DNA from: JASLZO01 sp965247995
GTDB taxonomy: Bacteria; Chloroflexota; Dehalococcoidia; UBA6926
DNA: 64,000 bases
NCBI GenBank assembly: GCA_965247995.1
Contig: OZ252041.1
Coordinates: 1,302,001 to 1,366,000 of the forward strand
Direction: 5' to 3'
The translations under genes were made by a program, and so were the position numbers. Under the pieces are notes generated by a model. That model saw nothing but the letters and a program-made list of their open reading frames with translations. It made no database searches and was not told the origin of the DNA. Below, piece after piece: positions 7,555-16,272 of the stretch; positions within the stretch are counted from its first letter, which is position 1, and each line of letters opens with the position of its first letter.

Positions 7555-8662
7555 ATGCAAGACCTCCAAGGAGAATCCCAAGAGCTACGTTCCCGGATAG
7601 CGGGTTACCTGGAGCGTCTTTGAGCTTCCCGCGAAGGAAGCAGAGCTGGTCAACCTTGATCGCGAGGCGTCGCAACCGGGGTTTTGGAACGATCAACAAG
7701 CGGCGCAGGAATCGCTAAAGCGGGCTTCGAGTCTGCGTGACACGATCGATACCTGGCGTTCCCTTGAGGAGCGGTCGAACTCCATGGTCGACCTTGTGGA
7801 TCTCGCGATCGATGAGGGTGCCACTGGACTAGAAGATGAGCTTCGCAAAGAGCTCAACGAGGTGGCCACAATCCTCGAAGGCCTGGAGATGCAGGCCATG
7901 CTGGGCGGGCCGTACGATGGTCATGGTGCGATCGTGTCGGTTCAGGCTGGCGCGGGCGGGATCGATTCCCAAGACTGGGCCCAAATGCTGATGACGATGT
8001 TCACCCGGTGGGGAGAAACGCACGGGTACAAGCCACGGGTGTTGGACTGGGTTGACGGCGATGAGGCTGGGATCAAGCGGGCAGACCTCGAAATCACCGG
8101 ACCGGACGCGTACGGGTACCTGAAGGCCGAAGCAGGAGTACACCGGTTGGTTCGGATCTCACCGTTCGACAATCAACACCTCCGGCACACCTCGTTTGCG
8201 CGAGTCGACGTGCTTCCCGAAGTCGAGGACGCGGTCGAGATCGACGTGAACCCGGAGGACGTGCGGATCGACTACTTCCGCTCGAGCGGGGCCGGGGGTC
8301 AGAACGTCCAGAAGAACTCGACAGCGGTCCGGCTCGTGCACCAACCGTCAGGGATCACCGTGGCCGTGCAAAACGAGCGATCGCAGGCGCGAAATCGGGA
8401 GATTGCGTTCAAGATCCTGAATGCACGCCTAATGGAACGGGAGTTGGTCCGGCGACGTGAGGAGGAAGCCCGGCTGCGTGGGGAGCACGTGTCCGCGGAA
8501 TGGGGCAACCAAATCCGGTCCTACGTTCTGCACCCGTACAAGCTGGTCAAGGACCACCGGACGGATTACGAGTCATCGGACACCGATGCCGTGCTGGGCG
8601 GCGACTTGGATGGATTCCTCTTGGCGTTCCTGCGGATGCGGGTCGGCGCAACGGCTGGCTAA
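7555..8662 (+). CDS. prfB: Peptide chain release factor 2, with programmed +1 frameshift
   Basis: Class I release factor reading UGA and UAA. The gene begins at ATG 7555; after 22 codons the frame hits TGA at 7621-7623 directly after CTT (7618-7620). A +1 shift at CTT-TGA resumes with GAG at 7622 and runs to 8662, giving a 368-residue protein. The shift site has the classic RF2 design: CTTTGA preceded by a Shine-Dalgarno-like GGAG three bases before CTT. RF2 hallmarks are the anticodon-mimic SPF in VRISPFDNQ and the GGQ hydrolysis motif in GAGGQNVQKN. Regulation is autogenous: low RF2 lets ribosomes pause at UGA and shift. The gene abuts the next frame (TAA then ATG 8663). Confidence 0.97.
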
Positions 8663-9337
8663 ATGAACGTCTGGAACTGGAGCCGCGAGAGGCGGAGGCC
8701 GGTCGTGGTGGTCGTGGGGCTCGTGGTGGCAGTCACGATCGGGGTGTTCGCAGTAACCTTCGGGCCGTCTTGGATCGGCGACGGGGATTCTGGTCGCGGC
8801 CCGGATCAGCTCCTACCGAGCTTGGATCGGCATGTTGACTCCAGCCTTGGATTGGAAGTGCCGTACCCGGAAGGGTGGGGCATACAGGCAACGGGAGTCC
8901 CGGTTGAGGGGGTCGTGCTTTCGATCCTCTCGCCGGACGGGTCTGTGGTTGTGGACGTATCTCGGAGGTTCCCACCCCCGAAACCACCCGATATCGACGA
9001 CCTGACGCATCTGAACGGCTATGCACACGCGGTTTTCGACATGGAGACCTTGGACTCACGGGACCTAGAGGTCACGGACCAAGCGGTCATCGAACTCGAT
9101 GATGGGTCCTCAGCGGTCACCGCGCGTTTCGCTGTGAATGGCGGGTCCCTGACGGGCGACATCTTGGTCGCGATCCGTCCCCTCGGTTCCGAGGCGACGG
9201 TGCCATTTGGCGATGAGGCCTTTGTCCTCCGCGCGATCGGACCAACCGAGGGTTACCTCCCAAACGCGTCGCTGGTTGAGGCGATGTTTCGTGGTTTCTT
9301 GTTGACCGACCGAGCTGGAGACGCGCCACTGCCGTAG
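8663..9337 (+). CDS. Membrane-anchored protein, PsbP/LpqN-like domain possible
   Basis: A 224-residue protein with a short basic cytoplasmic end (MNVWNWSRERRRP), one membrane segment at about residues 13-33 (VVVVVGLVVAVTIGVFAVTF) and an extracytoplasmic remainder. The middle reads like a Mog1/PsbP-type domain (LGLEVPYPEGWGI, then VVLSILSPDGSVVVDV and a late LVEAMFRGFLL helix), resembling LpqN-type lipoproteins, but this is a weak pattern match. The start codon follows the prfB stop with no gap, so translational coupling is likely. No catalytic motif is visible. Confidence 0.75.
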   Translation: MNVWNWSRERRRPVVVVVGLVVAVTIGVFAVTFGPSWIGDGDSGRGPDQLLPSLDRHVDSSLGLEVPYPEGWGIQATGVPVEGVVLSILSPDGSVVVDVSRRFPPPKPPDIDDLTHLNGYAHAVFDMETLDSRDLEVTDQAVIELDDGSSAVTARFAVNGGSLTGDILVAIRPLGSEATVPFGDEAFVLRAIGPTEGYLPNASLVEAMFRGFLLTDRAGDAPLP

Positions 9338-9344
9338 CTGCCGA

Positions 9345-9917
9345 TCAAGAGCGATCCGCTCTCCACACTTCGAAGGTCCGCTGCACGACCGTAATTGCCG
9401 AGAGGACCGCGACCGCAGCCAAGGCCCAATGGGCCACCAGCAGCAGAAGCCCTCCACCCAGGAGGACGACCCGAGCAGGCCTTGGAGCGATCCCGCTGCG
9501 CGCAGGGACGCTCAACCCCTCACTGCGGGCGCGCGCATAGCTGACGAGCAACGAGGTCAGCAGGGCCGCGACTGCCAGCGCAGCGCCTATCGGGTCGGCG
9601 TCGGCAGCGAACCAGGCGGCGAGCGCGAGCAGGAGCACCCCCTCGCCGGCTCGATCGAGGAGCGAGTCAAAGAACGCGCCAAAAGCCGATGCAGCACCTA
9701 TTTTCCTCGCCAACGCGCCATCAAGGGCATCGAGCGAACTGCCGAGGAGGTAGACGGCGCCTGCGACCCTGAACGAGCCGTCCCATGCCAGATAAGCGGA
9801 CACGGCCGTTATGAGGAAGCCCGCGGCGGTCACATGGTTGGGCCGTACACCGACCGCCGCCAATGGTACAACCAGGGCGTTCTGGACTACGGTGAACCAA
9901 CGCATCGGTACGCTCAC
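9345..9917 (-). CDS. CDP-alcohol phosphatidyltransferase family protein
   Basis: Integral membrane enzyme of phospholipid headgroup synthesis, 190 residues with about five or six hydrophobic segments. The family signature D-x2-DG-x2-AR-x8-G-x3-D-x3-D is intact: DALDGALARKIG followed by GAFFDSLLDRAGEG (about residues 64-95). The acceptor (glycerol-3-phosphate, inositol-phosphate or other) cannot be assigned, though the arrangement resembles PgsA and archaetidyl/PIP synthases. The start is GTG 9917, or ATG 9905 four codons later; neither has a strong Shine-Dalgarno sequence. It is convergent with the upstream anchored-protein gene, with only seven bases between them. Confidence 0.85.
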   Translation of the reverse strand: MSVPMRWFTVVQNALVVPLAAVGVRPNHVTAAGFLITAVSAYLAWDGSFRVAGAVYLLGSSLDALDGALARKIGAASAFGAFFDSLLDRAGEGVLLLALAAWFAADADPIGAALAVAALLTSLLVSYARARSEGLSVPARSGIAPRPARVVLLGGGLLLLVAHWALAAVAVLSAITVVQRTFEVWRADRS

Positions 9918-9990
9918 GGCGAGGACGTCGACGGCGAATCACGCAGTCGGCTACGGGGTTGATTGCGCCGCATCCGCGGCTTCATAGTGA

Positions 9991-10839
9991 TCAGGCGACT
10001 CGCAGGTTTGGAATCAAAGGCTCGATCGCGCTAAGCAACCGGCCCTCCGGTGTCTCCCCATCGGGACGACGACGACGGCGACCGCGTCGACGCCTTCGGC
10101 CTTCCACCAGGCTGAGAACCCGATAGAGCCTCGACATCGTGATGACACCCCAGTCCATCGCCTGTCCGGTGAGGTGCTCACCATGGCCTGGGTAGTACAC
10201 GGAGACGACGGCGCGTTGGCCACGGTCAGATTCAAGAATGGCGGTCTGTGCCAGGAGGGCGGCGACGGCGTCGCGAACGGCATGGTGGGCGGCTGAGTCG
10301 TCCGATGGCCCGCCAATGAGCACCTGGACCGCGAAGTTCCCGCGTCGCCGAAACGCCCAGTTCAATTGCAACTGGCCGCGGCCCAAGCGGATAGCACGCC
10401 AATACATGCTCGCGCTGCGTGAGAGTCGGGCATCTGGGACTGCTGCTTCAAACCGCTCGATAAGTGCCTGCCAAAACCCCTCGCGGGTGGAGAAACCGAG
10501 GGAGATGTCTGGTGATCGGTCCCGTGCTTGTCCGTTTGAGCCCACGCTCCGGGAGTCGGCTACGAACGCTTCGCCGTGGTTGGACCCGACGGGCTCATCT
10601 GGGTCGATAGCGTGGATCGCGGAAGACTGAACTACCGACTGGGCGGTCCGGCCAGCGATGGCAATGGCCGCGAGGATGTCATCGTGAGAAGCGCCGACTC
10701 CGGCTGCCAAGCGCGCATACTCGTGTACCGACCGATCGTCCCGCAACGACGCAGCCACCGCTACCGCTATCAAGTAGTTAGTCCGAGTGTCCACGATCGC
10801 TAAATCCGCTACTGCGTTGCACAGAACGCCGTGACTCAC
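9991..10839 (-). CDS. AhpD-like / DUF4268-like two-domain protein
   Basis: A 282-residue protein with two parts. Residues about 8-78 (VDTRTNYLIAVAVAASL, then HEYARLAAGVGASHDDILAA) have the helical pattern of the carboxymuconolactone decarboxylase/AhpD family, but the redox CxxC is missing (DDRSVHEYAR at that place, only the histidine kept). After a hydrophilic linker, residues about 118-205 (GFWQALIERFEAAVP, YWRAIRLGRGQLQLNWAFRR) resemble DUF4268, often seen in restriction-like or nucleic-acid-associated proteins. A strongly basic run (GRRRRRGRRRRRP) near the C-terminus could bind nucleic acid. GTG 10839 follows a G-rich stretch. Function unknown. Confidence 0.65.
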   Translation of the reverse strand: MSHGVLCNAVADLAIVDTRTNYLIAVAVAASLRDDRSVHEYARLAAGVGASHDDILAAIAIAGRTAQSVVQSSAIHAIDPDEPVGSNHGEAFVADSRSVGSNGQARDRSPDISLGFSTREGFWQALIERFEAAVPDARLSRSASMYWRAIRLGRGQLQLNWAFRRRGNFAVQVLIGGPSDDSAAHHAVRDAVAALLAQTAILESDRGQRAVVSVYYPGHGEHLTGQAMDWGVITMSRLYRVLSLVEGRRRRRGRRRRRPDGETPEGRLLSAIEPLIPNLRVA

Positions 10840-11011
10840 CCCCGCCTGTCAGCGTGGTTGTCTCTATTGGAATAACGGCCGCCACCAAAAAAGGTATCAA
10901 AAGGACCTCGGAACCGTGGCAGCAACGGCGCTCACGTCGAAAATCAAACGGGACAATGCAAGAGTCTGGCGCCACCTGCCCGATCCAGGAAGCTCGGTGG
11001 CGCGGGGCGTA

Positions 11012-11317
11012 TCACATGAGGCCCGCGAGTAGCTCCTTGGCCTCAGGCCTCAACATCTCTGGGGTCCATTGCGGCTCCCAGGTGAGTTCGACATACGAAT
11101 CGTTGACGCCCTCGATCTCCAAGAGGCGCCCTTCGATCTCAGGAGCGATGGTTGTCGCGATTGGGCAGCCGGGGGCAGTCAGCGTCATCGTGATCGTGAC
11201 GAGGTCCTCGTCGATGTCGATGTTGTAGATGAGGCCCAGATCGTAGAGGTTGAGCGGAATCTCCGGGTCATAGCAGGTCCGGAGGATATCGATCACTTGC
11301 TCTTCAGTCACAGCCAT
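11012..11317 (-). CDS. MIP18/DUF59 family Fe-S assembly protein (SufT-like)
   Basis: A 101-residue protein of the MIP18/DUF59/PaaD family, thought to help mature iron-sulfur proteins. The family pattern is clear: VIDILRTCYDPEIPLNLYDLGLIYN, then VTITMTLTAPGCPIATTI with the conserved cysteine, and VELTWEPQWTPEML. (The first motif is given over two parts: VIDILRTCYDPE and IPLNLYDLGLIY.) The second of two adjacent ATGs (11317) is preferred because AGGAG then sits six bases upstream; the first, at 11320, would have a three-base spacer. It is a single gene divergent from the dihydrolipoamide dehydrogenase cluster. The 218 bp to the next gene contain no recognisable RNA. Confidence 0.9.
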   Translation of the reverse strand: MAVTEEQVIDILRTCYDPEIPLNLYDLGLIYNIDIDEDLVTITMTLTAPGCPIATTIAPEIEGRLLEIEGVNDSYVELTWEPQWTPEMLRPEAKELLAGLM

Positions 11318-11538
11318 CATGTACTCCTAATCTCGCCGCGAGTCACCCAGAATGGGACAAACTCTTCTCATTCATCTTACAGAACCTATTGCGCGTTCGG
11401 CTGGGGTCCCAGCGTTCGCCGCTTCAGCGACGCATCGGTTGAGCGACGCCGGGAGTAGACTGGCGAGAGTCCCTTCCTGTGGTTCAGCGATGCTGTCCAC
11501 CCCATAGGAATTGTCAATCATTCCGATACAGATTACAA

Positions 11539-12921
11539 ATGGCTGAACAGCGCACTGACGTTGTCGTCCTCGGGGCGGGCCCTGGTGGGTATGTGGCCGC
11601 CATCCGTGCCGCGCAGTTGGGTATGACCGCAACGGTGATTGAACCCGGGGAGTTGGGTGGCCTCTGTCTGAACTGGGGTTGTATCCCATCAAAAGCGCTG
11701 TTGCGGAGCGCCGAGGTGCTCTCCCTCATCCACGGCGCGGGCGAGCACGGGATCACGGTCGGTCAGATCGAGGCCGACTTCGGCGCGGCCGTCAAGCGAT
11801 CGCGGCGCATCGTGAACCGTCTCGTAAAGGGTGTTGAGTCCTTGCTGAAGAAGCACGACATCACGGTCATCCGTGAGCGCGGCGTGTTCCGGGGCAGCGG
11901 TGTGATTGGGGTTGGTGCAGACTCGGTGCGCGCCGGGAAAGGGATCGTTGTGGCGACAGGAGCGGTCGACCGGACGCTTCCGGGCCTGGAACCGGATGGC
12001 GATATGGTCATCACAAGCCGCCACGCGCTCGAGCGCCAACGCGAGCCCCAGCGAGTGCTCATCGTCGGTGCTGGCGCGACTGGGGTTGAGTTTGCGTACC
12101 TGTACCGGGCATATGGAGCCGACGTGACCGTGGTCGAAATGCTCTCACAGCTGTTGCCGAACGAAGACGAAGATGTATCCACCGAGTTGACACGCGCGTT
12201 TTCCAAGCAGGGCATTCGGGTTCACACCGGGGCGCGAGTTGCGAGTATCGACCGCGAACACCGGTCCGCCGTGATCGAGACCGAAGATGGGCGGATCGAG
12301 GAGGCGTTCGATACCGTCCTCGTTGCGGTTGGCATGCGAGGTGGAGTGGACGGGTTAAGGCTCGATGAAGCAGGGGTGCGCACATCCGAGGCAGGGTTCG
12401 TCGAGATCGACGCCCGAATGGCCGCCTCCGCGCCCAGCATATACGCGATCGGAGACGTCTCGGGGCCGCCGCTGCTCGCGCATGTGGCAATGGCACAAGG
12501 CGTCGCGGCTGCAGAGTCGATCGCTGGTATCGAGACTCGGCCCCTGGTGTACGAGGACATGCCCCGAGCTGTGTACTGTCACCCGCAGGTTGCGAGCATG
12601 GGTCTGACTGAACGGGACGCTGACGCACGCGGCAGGTCGGTCACGGTCGGCCGATTCCCGTTTCGTGCGAGCGGCAAGGCATTGAGCCTGGGCGAGACGG
12701 ACGGTTTCGTGAAGATCGTGAAGGACAGCGAAACGTCAGAGCTGATAGGGGCCCAGATGATCGGCCCCGAGTGCACCGAACTCCTCGGCGAGTTGTCGTT
12801 GGCCCGGATGCTTGAGTCGACTCCCTTGGAGATTGGCTTGGCAGTCCATCCGCATCCGACACTGTCGGAAGTACTGATGGAATCGGCGCTCAGCGCTGAG
12901 GGCAGGGCAATCCATATCTGA
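11539..12921 (+). CDS. lpdA: Dihydrolipoamide dehydrogenase (E3)
   Basis: FAD-dependent disulfide oxidoreductase that reoxidises the lipoyl arm of 2-oxo acid dehydrogenases with NAD+; 460 residues. In order: FAD motif VVVLGAGPGGYVAAIRAAQL, redox-active disulfide in LCLNWGCIPSKAL, NAD motif IVGAGATGVEFAYLYRAYGA, second FAD site IYAIGDVSGPPLLAHVA, and C-terminal AVHPHPTLSEVL with the active-site His-Glu. A longer in-frame start (11479) would add an unrelated 20-residue tail, so ATG 11539 is chosen. No Shine-Dalgarno sequence precedes it, so a leaderless message is possible. It heads the cluster with E1 alpha, E1 beta and E2. Confidence 0.95.
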   Translation: MAEQRTDVVVLGAGPGGYVAAIRAAQLGMTATVIEPGELGGLCLNWGCIPSKALLRSAEVLSLIHGAGEHGITVGQIEADFGAAVKRSRRIVNRLVKGVESLLKKHDITVIRERGVFRGSGVIGVGADSVRAGKGIVVATGAVDRTLPGLEPDGDMVITSRHALERQREPQRVLIVGAGATGVEFAYLYRAYGADVTVVEMLSQLLPNEDEDVSTELTRAFSKQGIRVHTGARVASIDREHRSAVIETEDGRIEEAFDTVLVAVGMRGGVDGLRLDEAGVRTSEAGFVEIDARMAASAPSIYAIGDVSGPPLLAHVAMAQGVAAAESIAGIETRPLVYEDMPRAVYCHPQVASMGLTERDADARGRSVTVGRFPFRASGKALSLGETDGFVKIVKDSETSELIGAQMIGPECTELLGELSLARMLESTPLEIGLAVHPHPTLSEVLMESALSAEGRAIHI

Positions 12922-12958
12922 CCGAGCTCGCGGCAGTTCGGGATGCAGGAGGGACCAC

Positions 12959-13936
12959 GTGGCGATCCGTGAGGAAGCAGACCTGTCTACACAGAAGCGG
13001 ATCGATCTCCTTCGCCAGATGATGTTGATCCGGCGATTCGAGGAGCGGGCTGCGGAGATGTACGCCCGCGGGAGGATCGGCGGCTTCCTCCATCTGTACA
13101 TCGGCGAAGAGGCGATCGCAGCGGGCGTCATGGCCACGCTGGAACCGCAAGACAGAATCGTGACCCACTATCGGGATCACGGCCACGCATTGGCGCGCGG
13201 GATGGACCCGAATGCGGCAATGGCCGAGTTGTACGGCAAGGCGACCGGTTATTCGAAAGGCAAGGGCGGGTCGATGCACTTCTTTGACCTGGACGCCGGA
13301 TTCATGGGCGGCCACGCGATTGTCGGAGGGCAGATGCCGTTGGCGGTGGGGCTCGCGCTCGCAGCCAAGTACCGTGATGAGAACCGGGTGACCGTGTGCA
13401 TTCTTGGTGACGGTGCGGTGAATCAAGGCGAATTTCACGAATCGATCAATCTGGCATCGCTCTGGAAACTCCCAGTTCTCTTTCTCCTCGAGAACAACGG
13501 GTTTGGAATGGGCACTAGAGTTGAGCGGGCATGTGCCCAACCAGAGATCTACCTGCTGGCCGAGCGACACAACATGGAGGCAAGGCGGGCCAACGGGATG
13601 GACGTCGGAAAAGTATATGAAGCGGCTCGCGATGCTGTTTCGTTCGTCCGCTCCGGACAAGGCCCCTATTTCCTTGAGTTGATGACGTACCGGTTCCGCG
13701 GTCACTCGATGGCTGACCCGGTCGAGTACCGCCAACAGCAAGAAGACGAGCCCTGGTTGGCTCTCGACCCGATCACGGTGCTACGAAACGACTTGCTCAC
13801 CGGAGAGGCGTTCTCGCAGCTCGATGTTGAGCGGATCACCGGGGAGGTAGAGGCCGAGGTCGACGAAGCAGTGCGGTTCGCCGAGGAGAGTCCGTTCCCG
13901 AGTGCGGAAGAGCTGCACAAGGACATCTATGCCTAA
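12959..13936 (+). CDS. pdhA: Pyruvate (2-oxo acid) dehydrogenase E1 alpha subunit
   Basis: Thiamine-diphosphate-dependent decarboxylase subunit of a 2-oxo acid dehydrogenase complex; 325 residues. The start region LLRQMMLIRRFEERAAEMYA, the ThDP-binding GDG...N motif (ILGDGAVNQGEFHESINLAS then LENNGFGMGT), and YRFRGHSMADP carrying the phosphorylation-loop region are all present. The family includes pyruvate and acetoin dehydrogenases; the compact length and the neighbouring E1 beta and E2 fit either. GTG 12959 is preceded by GGAGGGACCAC, a good Shine-Dalgarno sequence. Confidence 0.93.
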   Translation: MAIREEADLSTQKRIDLLRQMMLIRRFEERAAEMYARGRIGGFLHLYIGEEAIAAGVMATLEPQDRIVTHYRDHGHALARGMDPNAAMAELYGKATGYSKGKGGSMHFFDLDAGFMGGHAIVGGQMPLAVGLALAAKYRDENRVTVCILGDGAVNQGEFHESINLASLWKLPVLFLLENNGFGMGTRVERACAQPEIYLLAERHNMEARRANGMDVGKVYEAARDAVSFVRSGQGPYFLELMTYRFRGHSMADPVEYRQQQEDEPWLALDPITVLRNDLLTGEAFSQLDVERITGEVEAEVDEAVRFAEESPFPSAEELHKDIYA

Positions 13937-13951
13937 CATCGGCGATGGAGG

Positions 13952-14932
13952 ATGGCGTTGCCGGATGTGATCACGTACCGAGAGGCGGTCGGACGGGGAA
14001 TCGCCGAGGCGATTGAAAACGACGACCGTGTGTTCATCATGGGCGAGGACGTTGGTGCGTACGGCGGCGCGTATGCGGTGACCAAAGGGTTCCTCGACAA
14101 GTACGGAGAGGACCGAGTCAAAGACACACCGATCTCAGAGTCCGTGATTGTCGGCGCTGGCATCGGAGCGGCGATCGAGGGCCTGCGGCCGATCGTCGAG
14201 ATCATGACGATCAATTTCTCGTTGATGGCGATGGACCAGATCGTGAACATGGCCGCGAAGATCCGCTACATGTCTGGGGGTCAAGTTTCGGTCCCGCTGG
14301 TCATCAGGACCGTTACCGGTGGTGGGCGGTTACTCGCAGCTACTCACTCACAAAGCCTCGAATCGTGGTACGCCCGCGTACCCGGATTGCGGGTCGTGAC
14401 CCCGTCGACGCCCTACGATTCGCTGGGATTGTTCCGTTCGGCGATGGTTGACCCGAATCCGGTGATTTTCGTCGAGCACGCCGTGTTGTATGGGACGCGC
14501 GGCGAGGTCCCAGACGACCCATATTCGATCCCCCTCGGGTCCGCCGATATCAAGCGCATCGGGAGCGATGTCACGCTGGTCTCGTACTCAGGGATGGTGC
14601 CAGTCGCGCTCGAGGCAGCCGAGCAGCTTGCTGCTGGTGGGGTTGAGGCGGAAGTCGTCGATCTCCGGAGTCTCGCGCCGCTTGATGTGGAGACAATCGT
14701 GTCGTCGGTGAAGAAAACAAGTAGGGCGGTGGTGGTCGAGGAGACTTGGGAGTTCGGCGGTTTCGCAGGCGAGATCGTTGCTCTGTTGAACGAGCAGGCA
14801 TTCGACTACCTAGACGGCCCCGTACTACGCGTTGCTGGAGCGAACGCGCCGACGCCTTACTCTCGGCATCTTGAACAGGCGAGTATTCCTGATGCCGCTG
14901 CGGTCAAGGCGTGTGTGGAACGGCTCTTCTAA
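13952..14932 (+). CDS. pdhB: Pyruvate (2-oxo acid) dehydrogenase E1 beta subunit
   Basis: Partner of E1 alpha, forming the alpha2-beta2 decarboxylase; 326 residues. It shows the family start VITYREAVGRGIAEAIENDD, the MGEDVGAYGGAYAVTKGF segment, TPISESVIVGAGIGAA, and the C-terminal transketolase domain (VVEETWEFGGFAGEIVALL). The start is ambiguous: GGAGG (13947-13951) directly abuts ATG 13952, whereas in-frame TTG 13958 would have an ideal six-base spacer and give a product starting just before the conserved ITYREA. It lies 15 bases downstream of pdhA in the same operon. Confidence 0.94.
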   Translation: MALPDVITYREAVGRGIAEAIENDDRVFIMGEDVGAYGGAYAVTKGFLDKYGEDRVKDTPISESVIVGAGIGAAIEGLRPIVEIMTINFSLMAMDQIVNMAAKIRYMSGGQVSVPLVIRTVTGGGRLLAATHSQSLESWYARVPGLRVVTPSTPYDSLGLFRSAMVDPNPVIFVEHAVLYGTRGEVPDDPYSIPLGSADIKRIGSDVTLVSYSGMVPVALEAAEQLAAGGVEAEVVDLRSLAPLDVETIVSSVKKTSRAVVVEETWEFGGFAGEIVALLNEQAFDYLDGPVLRVAGANAPTPYSRHLEQASIPDAAAVKACVERLF

Positions 14933-14992
14933 GGCTCGGAGCGGAGTGCGGCAGGCCGCCAAGTTGTCGGTCTGCCGACTAGAGGAGGGCGA

Positions 14993-16258
14993 GTGGCTAC
15001 GGACGTGATCATGCCGCAGATGGGCTTCGACATGCGCGAAGGAACCGTCGTCAGCTGGTTGAAGGCTGAAGGTGACGCGGTGGAGCGCGGCGAGGCCATC
15101 GCTGAGATCGAGACCGATAAGGCGACCGTCGAGTTGGAGGCGTTCACCAGCGGAACGCTCGGGCGGATATTCGTGAATCCTGGTGCGACAGTACCTGTCG
15201 GCGATGTGATTGCCGTGATCACCGCGGCTGGGGAAGAGGTGCCTGACCGGGAGAAGGTATCCGCGGGTGCCCCATCAACTGACACGCCTGAAGAAAATCG
15301 CCAAGACAAGACTCGGCAATCTCGACCTGCGCCGCCGCCGCCTTCAACTGGTGGTCGGCAGCCTGCGGTGACGCCCGTTGCCAGGCGGATCGCGGAGGAA
15401 GCGGGAATCGGGCTTGAAGAGATCCAGGCCAACGTCTCGGGCAGCGGTCCGAACGGCCGCATCGTGCGTGAGGACATCGAATCGTACTTGGCGGACCGCC
15501 CGCGAACGGCGGAGTCCGTGGAACCGATGCAGGCATCGGCGTCAAAGGCCGTCGGTGTTTCGCACACAGGCGTGGTCGTGCCGGCTGGTCTTTCGCCGAT
15601 GCGGCAAGCGATCGCGCGACGTATGTCCATTAGCAAGCTGACCGCTCCGCATTACTACGTGACAGTTGATGTCGACATGTCGCGATCCGTGGAGTTTCGG
15701 CGTGAGCTGAACGAGCAGCTCCCACAGGAAGGTCGCATCTCGGTCAATGACATGGTCATGCGAGCGGTGGCGATGACCTTGATCGATCATCAGCACTTCA
15801 ACGTCCGCGTGCTGCCCGAAGGTATCGAACCCAACGATGGGGTGCCACTCTCAATCGCCGTCGCGATGGAGGGAGGCGGCCTGCTTGCCCCCGGCTTGCC
15901 CGACGTGAGCACGCTTGATCTCCGAGAACTCGCATCGGCGACTCGAGACCTCATTGCGCGAGCGCGATCAGGACGACTCCGCCCAGAGGAGCTGTCCGGG
16001 ACCGGGTTCTCAATCTCGAACCTGGGGATGTATGACGTCCGAGAGTTCACGGCCATTATCACGCCGCCGAATGCGGGGGCGATCGCGGTTGGCTCGGTGC
16101 GGGAGACCCCAGTCGTCAGAGGTGCGGAGGTCGTCGTCGGCCAGGTAATGGCACTGACGCTTTCAGCGGATCATCGGGCGACCGATGGCGCCGAGGGTGC
16201 GGCATTCCTGAACGCGGTGCGGCGGGTTCTCGAAAAGCCAACGGCTCTTCTCATCTGA
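14993..16258 (+). CDS. pdhC: Dihydrolipoamide acyltransferase (E2)
   Basis: Core E2 subunit transferring the acyl group from lipoate to CoA; 421 residues. Domain order: one lipoyl domain (about 1-77) with the lipoylated lysine in EIETDKATVELE, a Pro/Gln-rich linker, a peripheral-subunit-binding domain (about 122-162, VTPVARRIAEEAGI to NGRIVREDIESYL), and the catalytic domain ending in SADHRATDGAEGAAFL, where HxxxDG holds the catalytic histidine. GTG 14993 follows a GGAGGGCGA Shine-Dalgarno sequence. The lipoyl synthase encoded at 32.8-33.7 kb would make its cofactor. The acyl substrate (pyruvate, acetoin or branched-chain) is not fixed by sequence. Confidence 0.94.
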   Translation: MATDVIMPQMGFDMREGTVVSWLKAEGDAVERGEAIAEIETDKATVELEAFTSGTLGRIFVNPGATVPVGDVIAVITAAGEEVPDREKVSAGAPSTDTPEENRQDKTRQSRPAPPPPSTGGRQPAVTPVARRIAEEAGIGLEEIQANVSGSGPNGRIVREDIESYLADRPRTAESVEPMQASASKAVGVSHTGVVVPAGLSPMRQAIARRMSISKLTAPHYYVTVDVDMSRSVEFRRELNEQLPQEGRISVNDMVMRAVAMTLIDHQHFNVRVLPEGIEPNDGVPLSIAVAMEGGGLLAPGLPDVSTLDLRELASATRDLIARARSGRLRPEELSGTGFSISNLGMYDVREFTAIITPPNAGAIAVGSVRETPVVRGAEVVVGQVMALTLSADHRATDGAEGAAFLNAVRRVLEKPTALLI

Positions 16259-16272
16259 CGCGACCGGGTAGT

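Noticed and set aside
7403..7699. Minus-strand frame overlapping the hisS start and the prfB start
   Set aside because: It is antisense to the 5' part of prfB, which is explained by the programmed frameshift.
12890..13741. Minus-strand frame of 283 codons across pdhA
   Set aside because: pdhA has complete catalytic motifs on the plus strand; the antisense product has none.
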